From assembly GCF_036417845.1 (NCBI RefSeq), contig NC_089979.1, positions 48,306,775 to 48,370,774 on the forward strand: DNA of 64,000 nt. Direction: 5' to 3'. The position numbers were made by a program, and so were the translations under genes. The notes under the pieces are model-generated. The model made no database searches. It was not told where the DNA came from and saw only the letters and a list, made by a program, of their open reading frames with translations. This DNA is from Apteryx mantelli. Taxonomy: Eukaryota; Chordata; Aves; Apterygiformes; Apterygidae. How positions within the stretch are numbered: position 1 is the stretch's first letter; every line of letters begins with the position of its first letter. Shown piece by piece: positions 38,376 through 49,400 of the stretch.

Positions 38376-38950
38376 TGGGTTTGTCCAAATACACTGACAC
38401 TAAACAAGAAATTCAAAAGCTTGAAAATCAATTTCTGATCAGGTTAGTATTCTGGATTATTACACTTGGAAATGTAGGTTCAGACAAACTCATTCTTTTT
38501 TATTATGTCCACAATTACTTGAATGGAACATAATGAATTAAAATGCTTTGCAGTCTTGATGGACCAGTGATTCCTACCTATCTTCAAGAACCACTACAGA
38601 AAAGCCCAGAGCTGGATACAGCTCTCACTGGATCGCAGGCAGCTTTGCAACTCTCAGAGTGTGCTTACATGAAGCAACTGAGGACGGACAGGCTTGGTAA
38701 AGCTAACTGAAGGCCACAGACAGAAGGCCGCTTCTTCAGACAAATCAGGCCTTATCAGTTCAATCAAAAAAAAAAAACATTGCAGCCGTATTTCTTCTGC
38801 TCCAGCACAGTCTGTATAATAGAGCCCAGTGCAATGCTGTATGTGTGTGCTACAACCACTAGCAGAGCCAGCCTGCAATATAAACATGCTGGGTGGTACT
38901 GTGGCACGCACCAGCATAAATACAGGCGAGACTGTCATGAACGTGTTATG

Positions 38951-39012
38951 TAGGTTATCGTTGTGCTCTTATAGCCACTTATAGGTCATCACAGTGCTCT
39001 AATACCCACCTT
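38951..39012. repeat. Imperfect 31-bp tandem duplication
   Basis: TAGGTTATCGTTGTGCTC and so on (38,951-38,981) is followed head to tail by TAGGTCATCACAGTGCTC and so on (38,982-39,012). The two copies share about 80% identity by eye. Confidence 0.75.
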
Positions 39013-39547
39013 TTGCAATCCACCTCTCACTTTCTGCATGTTCCCAGGGGGATGCAATCTTACTTGTAACCAGGTCAGTACAGAATCCATAGGGCAAATG
39101 CCGGTGGTACAGTACATGAACAGGGGGAATACAGCCACAGTTTCATCCATCTGTACACTGTTCCTAATGTCAGCTAACCACCCGAATGTGCAAATGTCCC
39201 ACCATAACAGCTTGATGGTTACTTCCCTCCCCATCTTTTGCCACCTACAATACAGGTGACATCAAAGAATAAATGACTGCTTCCAAATGACATTGAGCTG
39301 ACAACCAGGTCACTGATCTGACTCCTTATTTAGCTTAAAGGTGAGAAACTGTAAGATGCCTGCAAGGCTTATTTTGAATTTTTGCTTAATTGTGCACTTG
39401 AATGTAACCAATTATTAAAACATATCTATCAATCTACTTGATCTCCTTTTTGCAGTGCTTTACAACGGGCAAATAAAAAAGTTACATGTAAACATCAGTA
39501 ATAATTCCCTTGTTTGAAGGAAAGAGAGAAAAACCGTATCTACTAGC

Positions 39548-39844
39548 TTGCAACATAAACACAACGTCCAGTTTAGGCCCAGGAGCCTCAAAGTGCAGGG
39601 TACTTCCTCTGAAAGCCCAGCTCGCCTGTGCAGGACCCCACTTCTGGGTTCATTTTTATCAAAAGCCACTTTGAAAGACGCAGCGGCGAGGACACGGCTG
39701 GAAAAGGCGAGTGCGGGCGCTCCGAACCAAAAAAAAAAAAAAAAAAAAAAAAGCACACACAGAGCCCAACCCAGAAATTTGGCTGGAAAGCAGAAGGTTT
39801 CGCCCTTGTATCACTGCCTCGTAATCCTCAAACCGGTCCGGCGA
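39548..39844. other. Proximal upstream region with A24 run
   Basis: This is transitional sequence from AT-rich intergenic DNA into the CpG island. It contains an uninterrupted A24 run at 39,729-39,752. Frames through it read a poly-Lys block and continue into GC-rich DNA, and are not credible genes. Confidence 0.6.
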
Positions 39845-40070
39845 TTCTCCCCTCGTGCCTCACGGCCGGCAGGGCGCGGGGCTTGCGCGCTCGCCGCCCC
39901 GCCGCGAAGGGCGCCCCGTGCGCGCCGCGGAGCGCGGGCGCAGCGCGCCCCGCGGGATGAGCAAAGGCTGCGGGCCGCGGAAGGAGGGCTCCGCGGCCGC
40001 GCAAGGCAGCGCCTTGACGGGCGCGTCTCCGCGCCCGCCGCGCACACCCAGGGCCGCGCCACGCCGCGGC

Positions 40071-40128
40071 GGGGCGGGACGGGACGGGGCGGGGGAGCCG
40101 CGCGGCACCGAGGGGAGGGGAATAAAAG
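40071..40128 (+). promoter_or_regulatory. DSC1: Candidate core promoter: GC boxes, G4 motif, TATA-like box
   Basis: Five consecutive G-runs at 40,071-40,095, separated by 1-2 bases, contain GGGGCGGG-type GC boxes suited to SP/KLF factors and form a canonical G-quadruplex motif. AATAAAAG at 40,121-40,128 is a TATA-like element. If it is used, transcription would start near 40,150 and leave a 5' UTR of roughly 290 nt. I see no upstream ATG between about 40,150 and the start codon. The start site itself cannot be read from sequence alone. Confidence 0.5.
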
Positions 40129-40212
40129 CGCCTCGGCCGCTCCGGGAAGGTGGGACGGCAGGGAGGGGAGGGAGGGCGGGGTGTGCTACCGCCGTTCCCG
40201 GGACAAGTATTA

Positions 40213-40235
40213 CCCCCCCCCCAAAAAAAAAAAAA
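40213..40235. repeat. C10A13 homopolymer block, left arm of an inverted pair
   Basis: Ten C are followed by thirteen A in the presumed 5' UTR. The reverse complement, T13G10, is contained in the T13G11 block at 40,735-40,758, so the two form a 23-bp inverted pair around exon 1. Confidence 0.9.
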
Positions 40236-40441
40236 GCAATTAAAGTCCCCGCTGCTGCGCCCGGTCCCACCCTCCCCATCGGCCGCCTCCCTGGCAGACG
40301 GGAGGGGACACAGGGAGACGGAGTTAAGCGGAGACACGCAACCTCCGCCTCTTTCGGCACCGCCACCGCGCACTCGCTCGCCGCGGCAGCAACGACGGCG
40401 GCTCCCCCCCTCCCGCGCAGCCCCGCGCAGCCCCGCGCACC

Positions 40442-40489
40442 ATGGCCCCCGCAGCCCCCCGCGCCCCGCGCCTCTTCCTCGGCCTCCTG
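40442..40489 (+). CDS. DSC1: Desmocollin exon 1 (start codon, signal peptide)
   Basis: The exon codes for residues 1-16, the N-terminal part of the signal peptide, Pro/Ala/Arg-rich and then hydrophobic (LFLGLL). The start sits in an optimal context, CACCATGG, and is the first ATG after the presumed promoter. The exon ends at CTG before GTGAGT in phase 0. The signal peptide is completed by exon 2. Confidence 0.85.
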
Positions 40490-43400
40490 GTGAGTGAGCG
40501 AGCGAGCGAGCGGGTGAGGGGGCTCCGCGGCGCGGGGGGCCGGGGCGGCGGTGCGCGGAGCAGTGCGGAGCAGCGCGGAACGGGCTGGCCGCTGCCGGCG
40601 GTGCGCGACCGCCGAGCCCGCTCAGCGCGGCCCTCCGCAGGGAGGGCGGCGAGGGGCGCCGTCTCCGCCGCGGCGTTTCTCATGCACGCTGTGATTTTGT
40701 TGTTAACCGCGGTGCTCAGCCCAGAGGAGAAGGGTTTTTTTTTTTTTGGGGGGGGGGGAGGGTTGACGTCTACCTCCTTATTAGCTTTTTGCCCCGCAAG
40801 CGTCCGCTCCCAGCGCAGTGAGGGGTGCTCTCCTGCGCGCTGAGGCCAGGGCTGCGTTTGGGCTGCTCCGACCTGAAAGCGCAGGAGTGGCTGAAAGACG
40901 GGTTAATAGTAACAAAACCTGAAAGGAATGTCCGGGGCCTGCGTGTGAAGAAGAGCGCATCCCCGGCGTGGAAATGCCATTAACCCATGTCAGAATACAG
41001 CAGCTGTTAGGGTTGGAAGTGACCTGGAGATGGCTTAGGCGAAAAGACCAAGTTGATTAGTGTTTAGGTTATTTGGAGGGGGCTAATTTTAGGTTAGTTT
41101 TTAGACTGTACTGTGAGATTAAGAACGGGAGGATATATGCTACCATTGTAAATGCCACTTTTGGTTATTCATTTGAAAAAATGAAATGCACTTCACCTTA
41201 TCTTTTGCCTCCACGATTGTCCCTGTTCCATGGGAAGGGTTGTGTGCGTGGAGTGGAGTGTGGTAAGCTCCTCTGAAAGGGTTAGCGTTAGTGTGTTGAA
41301 CAAATTCAACGATTTTCATTGCTGTGCATTTACTATATTTATATTTGTATATAATTATCAGCTACACAAAATCCATTATCGGGGAGAGTGGGGGAGTTCT
41401 CTCTTTTTTTTTAGTGGATGAGTGAAAGTAATCTGTCTTTTGTTTCTTACGCCTCTCTTCCCCATTATCATTACATTCACAGAAAGAGGGCAGATGATAG
41501 TTTGAGCCTGGAAGAAAAATACTCAATAGTGTTGAAGCATGAATTTATTGTTTTTATATTCATTAGATATGTACATTTTAATGAGAGTGTTACTATTTCA
41601 GACATACTATGAGTGCCTCCCTTTGTCAGGATATTCATAATAAAACCCAAAGAAACCCAAGCTGAATTTACTCATTCACTTAATTAAAAAAGAAGAAATT
41701 CCCCTTGCTAGTAACAACAGCAACAACAACAACAACAAGCTGCTGAAGTGCCTTTGTATAAAGTGAAAGGACATAGCAAGTTATTTTTGTGTGACATATC
41801 TTTATATTCATGGGTAACTACCCTTTAAATTTGTTTAACTCTTCAATAGCTCTTCATACATCAGACTAGCGTAGTATCAATATTTCAAAATGTCATTTAT
41901 TCTGAAAATATTTTAGAACAATGTAATAAGATTATGCGATTTTAATTATTTAGAAATTAATATACCATCTTTCAGGAAAGAGTATTTTATTAAATATCTC
42001 TTAATAAGAAGAGTGTCAATTATATTAAGACATAAGAAAGGATGTTAAAAAGGGTGTTTTATGTATACATATTTTCATATCTGTGTACACGTAAGAAACA
42101 ACAGCTTTTATGATGCAGACATAGCATTTTAATTGTTTTAATGCAGTGACTGCATTTCACATTTCAAATTAATTTTTTTAGCTGATTGTAGATTTTCTAA
42201 AGGTTGTTAACTTCTTAAATATTTTAAAAGTATATTTATTTAAATATTTTCTTAATTCTTTCATCGCAAATCACTTTCAGCATTTCCATTAACTATTTAT
42301 TTCTTTATAACTTTAATCCTAAAGATATGTGCAAAATGAAGATGACTTTCCTTTTTGCTAGACTTTCATCCTGAAAGAATAAATGTATTTAAAAGCATGA
42401 ATACATTTATTTAAATTGCTCTATTTCTTGGTTTAATTGGCTGTGTAATTTTTGGATTTCAGTTTTAAACATATGGATAAAAACTAGGCAAGATGTATAC
42501 AGTTTGAGGTCGGGACTAAATTACTTTATGCTGAATAATATCTTTGTACCTCCAGATGCTTGTTTTTGTAAAAAAAGATCTGGTTATCTGCTACTCAGTT
42601 CATGCATCATTTGAATTTTGAGGAGGGCCCCATTTTGTAACTGGTTATATTGGAGTGGACTGCTGTCATACACAATGTTTTATTTTAGTCATATCTAATT
42701 GCTGAAGCTAGATTTAACTAGTTTGTTGAGAATGTATTTTGAAGATGCAAAGTGATATGCAAGTGCAAGTGTCGTCATGTGGTTTTAATGAGACACTTGT
42801 CCTTTTCATGTTATGTATCACTGCAATTCCATTAAACTAAGTTATGAAGAGTTGAATCTTAATACTTAGAGCCCTTGAACTTCATACGACCAAGAATGCT
42901 ATTAGAGGAAGTGTACGATGAAGCTGGTTTTCGTATTTCCAAGTACAGAAAAGTAATAGTGTAGGTGAAATCTTCTAGTCGCAAGGAACTTTTGCTGTTG
43001 ATGTTGATGCCATGAGCTTAGAAAAACCCACAAGCCATGGGCAGATCCAGGAGCAGTAGTCGGAACTTGCTTCCAGTCTGAAGCTTTGTATGCTCTGCTG
43101 CATATTTCCTGTCTTTTTAGCTAAAGAGTGCTTTCCGGACCTTTTCACTGGCTTGTGTTTAAAAAATAAATAAATAAATAAATAAATAAAAATAAAAGCA
43201 GCTGCAGCAACTGTAATTATTAAAGTCAAAATAACACGTATTTTTTCCCTTATTTTTTAAATTTGTTTTCTAGGTATTGAGTTTGTGCTGTGAAGCTTGC
43301 AAGAAAGTAATTTTTCACGTTCCATCTGAACTAGAGGCTGGCACATTAGTTGGCAGAGGTGAGAAACTGCAAGATGCCCATCTTAACGATACACCATTTC

Positions 43401-46400
43401 ACCTTTTCTGGAGATGGAGACTCTTTCTTTCTTTCTTTTTTTTATATGGAATGTATGGGTGACTGGACAGCCAGTTAAACAGCTGGATCAACCTTTTTAT
43501 GAAGGATACGCCCTGTATTTGTTACAGATTTGAACACTGGCTTTGTGCGTCCATTTCATTTTTGCATGAACAACCATTGCCAGCTTTCAGCACGTATTTT
43601 AAAACTAGAATGACAGAGATCAGGTTAACATTTTCAAAGTCTGGAGTCTAGGGATGAGTATTCAGATAAGCGGCTTAATATTCAAAAGTGCACCCAGAAC
43701 CCACAAAGTCCTATGAAGAAGTCAGTAAGTCTTTTGGATAATGGAAAAGGAAGAAGGAAAACAAAACCCACACAGCCAAAGCACCCAGAAGCTACTGCTC
43801 TATGACCGGCGTGAAATACGGATGTGACTTCTCAGCTGTCCTGCGGGGACAAGCTGCAAAGGCGTCCCGCACGTACAGCCAGTGCAGGGAGTGCTCCGTC
43901 CTGCGGGACGCACTGTCGCCATTTAGGGGAGTTTGTAGGGGACCGAGAGGAATGGGAGAGACTGGAAAACATCTCTCTCCTTTTTTCTCAGACCAGCCTT
44001 TGAAAGGCAGTTTTTAAGGTGTGGCGCTGGAGCTGCTACAGAGGTCTGTGCTGCCTGAGACTGAATTTAAGGGATCAGAGATGCTTTATACCAGTCCCAG
44101 GACAACAGAGGAGTTGTGGCAAATCTGCAGTCCTAATCCAAATAACCATCAAACCCCAAATCTTTATTCTGGTATTTTTGGAAATGCAGTGCTGTAATGT
44201 ACAGCACTCAGACTTCTTTAAGTGAAGAGATGATAATTCTGTTCAATACTAAGTTGTCTCTGTAAAGGTTGACAAAGAAGTCACTGTTGCAGTGTTCTGG
44301 AAAGTCTATGAGATGTTTAATTGAGCAGTAAAAAGGAGGACTTAAAAAGGGGCAGAAGGTGGTAATTTTTAAAATAGTGCTTCCCATCTGTTCTTATACT
44401 CTTAAAAGACGAATGAAATTTGTTTTATCAAAAATATCATCTGCATATATGAAGTGAAATTTTGAATCTACTCAAGTCTTTGGAATTTTTGCCATTGGCT
44501 TTTGTGAAGGCCATCCAATATATCATTGAAGGATTATTGAAGCATACTAGTACATAATAATTTTTATTTTATAACTTTTTCATTAAAACATGCTATTTGA
44601 TTTTGTAATGTATTAAGGAAAAAAAAAAGATCAGGTTTTGACAACATCACACTGTGACACCTCCATGTCCTCTGCAAAGATCCATTATCCAGCGTTTAGG
44701 TTTCTGACCTTTGTCTTTTTCAGGGTGGCAAATCATTCTGCTTAGGGCTGTGGTCCTATTGCAGTTCATCATTATGATTATCCTGATTTTGCCTTTTCTC
44801 CAGTCGTAGTGCAGAATTACTTACTGATGAAACAGTTTGAGTAAAGTTCATTGATGTTTATTTTAGCCACAAGTGACAGGAAATACAGTAAAAACACTTG
44901 AGAAGCATGCTGAGCTTACCTGTATGCCCTGTCAACTGCATGGGATTCTATTATGTACATATTAAAAAATTGTCAGTCGTTTGTTCCAGAGTTGGTCTCT
45001 CCCATCAGTCTGCCTTATAATTTTGTCGTCCCAGGACTTCTACACATAGAATCAGTCAGTGCTTTCTTCCTGAGGGCAAAACTTCCAAGACGTAATATCT
45101 CTGTGGGAATTTCCATTAATTAATCATCTTCACTGTTTTTGTGGGCCATGGAGCACAAGATAAATGTAATATCTCCTGGTCCTATAATGCATGTGTCTAT
45201 GATGTTTTTTTACATTTAAACGTGTTAGTTCATGTCTGATACTTCAAGAATATCTCCAGTATAATAGTGTCTTTTTCAAAGATGCGCATGAAGGACCTGT
45301 ATCCTTTGGGAAGCAGCCTTTATGTACACAACAGTGGAAATTAATGTAAACTTGGTCAAATCTGGGAGCATAAATGAGTTCTAGAATCTATATCTGTGAT
45401 GCTTAAATATAAAATGACCAAATTCTTAAAGACTCTGTGCGTCAGTAAGTATCAGTTTAAGTTTTATTTAGGGAAATGATTTTCAATTTTGTGAGGGCTC
45501 TTTCTTGGATGTTATTGTTTCACCATTTGAATTATTGTCTGAATATTTTTTCTTACAGTTAATTTGAAAGAGTGCCTTCAGTCTGCAGAATTGATCAGTT
45601 CCAGTGATCCAGTCTTCAAAATTCTAGAAGATGGTTCCGTATATACAACATCTGTTGTTTCTTTGTCTTCTGAGAAAAAGACTTTTACCATATTACTTAA
45701 AGATATTCAAGAACACGTAGAAAAGAAAATACACGTTAACTTGGTGGCAGATGAAGAAAAGGTAAGCTTCTAATTTCAAGATACCTTATTTATTTGGATA
45801 CTGTCTTAAAGAATACACTTCGTGTTGGATAACTAGCTTCAAATAATCAGGCACAGCACTCTGTTGTAGAATATATTTTTATTTAGTGATGCTTGATTAC
45901 TGTGTGGGTTAAGTCATTAGACTTCCTGTCTGAAATAGAAGATGCTAACAAGGAGCTTAACCAGGAATGTCAAGAATCTTAAAAGCAGTGTTTGATGCAT
46001 GAAGGCAGATTTTATTGGCGAGGAAGCATTACAATGAATGAAAAAACTTTTAAAGATCCTATGACAGATGTAATCGGAAATGAAGATCGTGAAAAACAAG
46101 TGGTCAGTGGGAAAACCGGAGAAAGGAAAAAAGAAGATGGAAAAAGAGGAGCAGTAATTAAGCAAGAATATACACAGTTAAGAATATATAGGTTGATTCT
46201 TATCTATTTTTTTATATTCTATCTCCAGACACAGAAGACAAGGCATGCTAGAGATACAGTTCTCAAGCGAACCAAAAGAAGGTGGGGTCCTATTCCATCT
46301 GTTATGATAGAGAACTCGCTTGGACCTTTTCCGCTACAAATCCAGCAGGTATATTTTATACAGATCCTAATTTTATGGCACAAACTGTCTTCCTATGTGA

Positions 46401-49400
46401 CCTGTGTAATAAAATCTAAGTTGCTATTTATGGGTTCAGACATATGTTTTATCAAGAAAATGAAAACTCTTCATTAGCAAAGAAATTGTAAACTCACCAA
46501 AACTATTTTTTGGCAAAGTTTGTTTGTTTGTTTGTTTTTCAAGGAAAAAAGAATATCTCATATTCATTTGCACTAAAACTGTCTTCCCAAACTTTGTAGA
46601 GGAAATCTGAGGCAGTTGGAAGAACAGAAGTGACCGTTCTTGAATCCTCCACTGATGCCATTCCTCCTTTCATACCTCTGTCTCATTCTGTCCTGTTCAG
46701 TGTCCCTCTTGTGATCTTGTAGCAGAAGTAACATGCTCATGGTAGTTTGGATGATGGTCAAGAGCTGTAAAAAGAGAGACATACTATGACAAGAGAGAGC
46801 TCTTTGGCCTGCAATTCAATGAAGGTCATAATTCAAAGCAACAACAACAAAACAACCCAAAGTGTTGTCTAGAAAAAATTTTTGTAGACTAGGGGGCGGG
46901 GGGTAGATCTTATCTACGTGTCTGCGTCCTTTCTGGATCTTAACGTGTAAACCTGTCATATTAAGACTGAGTATATTATTAGGAAAAATACTCTATGTAA
47001 GAAAATAAGTAGGTGTGAAAGAGAAATACAAGAACTAAATTTATCATAGATCCATCTAGCCTTCACTAGATTACAGAGTGGCTAGTAGAAGATGTGTGGA
47101 GACAAGTGTAATAACAGAGTCTGTACAGAGTAATCATTCTCCTACTAATCTTATTTTCCTAACTTCTGACAATCAGTAGGTAAGGAAAGTATTTGGGGGG
47201 GGAGGTGTATAAATACATAACTGCTAATGCTACCTTCTCGGTGCTTGTAATGAGATGCAAAGAGACAATCTGAACTGGCATATCCCTGGACTATATTATA
47301 GATTGCTTCATTTATCTTTTCATTTGTTTTGCTTTTCCTCACTAGGTTACAAACCACGTTCTCAACCAAGCTCAAACTCTGAGTGCGTCAAAAAAAATCT
47401 CTTAAACAGAGACAGAAATAATAAGCCATCTGTACCTGAATGTGCCTTGATACATGCAGCATTCTAGAAAGATTACATTTCAAAATTAAATGTATCTTTT
47501 TCATGCACATTCTTATTTCTTTAATTGTTCAGTGGCACTAAACACTTCTGAGTTTGAAATGGATTAATTACCTCTTCTCACGCACGCACATTGTAAAGGA
47601 AAGCAGTCACAAGATGAGCTATTCTTCTGCTCTGTGAAGTTTAAGCTGCTAAAGAACTAGAAGTAAATCTTTTTCTTTTTTTTTTGAAGTGTTCCTGCTT
47701 CTAGTAAATGTGATCATGAAATGGGGAAGAGTATATTAGAATGAGGCTGCTGTTTTTCCTTGGACTTAAAAATTCGTTCTTTATAGGTCCAATCAGACAC
47801 AGCTCAGAACTATACCATTTATTATTCTGCAAGTGGACCGGGAATTGATCAGGATCCAAAGGGTTTGTTCTACATAGAGAGAGAAACTGGAAATATCTTT
47901 GCCACTCGTGCAGTAGACCGTGAACAGTATCCAAGTTTTCAGGTACAGGCCTAAACTGTGTATATATAATTACTTATGTCTTTTATTTCTGTCATGCATA
48001 TATTTCAAAGTTGGGTTACAGTGGAGATGGGGAGCAGACAAGATCTGGAATCAGATCTCTATGCTGATTGCCTTGGTGTTTTGGTCTCTGGTGTTTTGGT
48101 ATTGGAGAGGTGAAATCAGTGACATAAGGAAATAACTAGTTACCTAGCTCTTGAGCGTGGTTTTGCTTTTCACTGATTAGATTCTAATTCCAATGTAACT
48201 GGAGTGAAATACTGGGTTTGTATCACTTTGGGGAAGAGTTTGAAGTAATCCCAAAGTTTTTCAGGGCAAGGTTAAAAAAGTCTGCATATAAACAAAATCG
48301 TGATAAACTCCAGACAAACAGCTATGTTTTTTGATCTTCCTTTTCTCAAGCTGTTTGGTTTTAGTGTTTAACAGGGTGCACTGCTCTCTCTAGTGGCTGA
48401 GAAGCATAAGAAAACAGTGAGTGGGAGTAAACTACTGTTTCTAAATAGTTGCTTCTAAACAGTTAGGCAGGTAATTTGCAACACCTGTTATTGCATTTTA
48501 TTAGGTTACGTTGCAAGGGGCAGATGGTTCTTCCATTGTTTTTGCTTTTGTTCTAAATAGCCATGCTTGCATATAAACATCATTACACAGAAAGTCTTTG
48601 GTAATGCTCAGGTAACTTCGTCTACATTTGTTAATACTGTGTTTGAGACACTTGAAAAAAGCTGTTTGACAGAGTTGGGGAAAAATGGAAAATAATGCAA
48701 ATACTTTTAGTGGGAAGAATGGAAGGGGAAAGGTTGAGAAGCAGTTAAAGTTTTTGGTTTTGCTGTCGTCATAAGATATCAGTCACTTCCCCTTCTATGT
48801 GGCCAAATAGCCTGTTTCCTTACCAAATGTGTCTAGCATTTTGCCCCAAAGAAAAAAAACACAGGTCACTTAAAGAGAAGATAGTGAGTCCCAACAATGA
48901 CTTGAGATCTCAGATTTTCCCTTCAGGTTGAATGATAAAGTACAAATGTGTGCAAGTAGCTGCAAAAGACTTATGACAGACATGAGCTAGATTAATTCCT
49001 AGCGAGTACTTCCTGGCATTGAGAAGGATATGCTTGGCACACTGTATTTCATTTTGTTGACTCCTCCATTGAATTAAAAGTGTAATAATACTTCATGGTG
49101 TTTCGGTGTGAAGAGCTACTGAATTTCTATCTTACAGATCATTTGCTTTGCAAGCACTCCTGATGGATATTCACCAGAGGTACCACTTGTGCATACAATC
49201 AGGATAGAGGATGATAATGATAATGCTCCATATTTTACACAGGATGTTTTTGAGTTTTGTGTCCCTGAAAATTCCAAACCTGGTAAGAACAGTGAACATG
49301 GAAAGCATTGTTCAGTTCAGTTATGTACGAGTATGACTAGGTATAATCCTTTCATTTACTCAGTTTCAGTAGAGTTTCCTAAGGACTATTTCTTTACAGC

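Larger units (their letters stand above)
37641..39547. other. Intergenic DNA upstream of the desmocollin promoter
   Basis: No gene is recognised. The stretch contains copy B of the old repeat family (38,297-38,375), an imperfect 31-bp tandem duplication (38,951-39,012) and an A12 run at about 38,766. A CR1-like phrase, AGAGCTGGATACAGCTCTCA, occurs near 38,608 but is too short to call. Confidence 0.6.
39845..40660. promoter_or_regulatory. DSC1: CpG island over the desmocollin promoter and exon 1
   Basis: About 0.8 kb is very rich in G+C and CpG, in sharp contrast with the AT-rich flanks on both sides. It spans the presumed promoter, the 5' UTR, coding exon 1 and the start of intron 1. Long open frames occur on both strands because stop codons are rare in such sequence; they are not genes. 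A CpG island at the first exon marks this as the likely start of transcription. Confidence 0.85.
40490..43273 (+). other. DSC1: Intron 1
   Basis: The first 30 bases are a GAGT/GAGC tandem repeat that includes the donor itself. The T13G11 block (40,735-40,758), a short CR1 tail remnant (about 40,985-41,042), a (CAA)n run at about 41,716-41,740 and an (AAAT)n run at 43,162-43,193 follow. The rest is AT-rich unique sequence, a common place for enhancers in first introns, though none is visible by eye. Confidence 0.8.

Noticed and set aside
38596..38640. CR1-like phrase (AGAGCTGGATACAGCTCTCA)
   Set aside because: The match is about 15 bases with no neighbouring CR1 words, which is insufficient to call an element.
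39548..40683. Several long open frames on both strands (up to about 230 codons)
   Set aside because: They lie across an A24 run and a CpG island, where stop codons are rare. Their compositions are Arg/Pro/Ala/Gly-rich and they overlap one another. Only exon 1 at 40,442-40,489 is supported by the splice-linked gene.
45992..46477. 161-codon frame treated as one exon
   Set aside because: Only 46,229-46,348 matches the desmocollin family and has acceptor and donor sites. The rest is intron 3 and intron 4 read-through.
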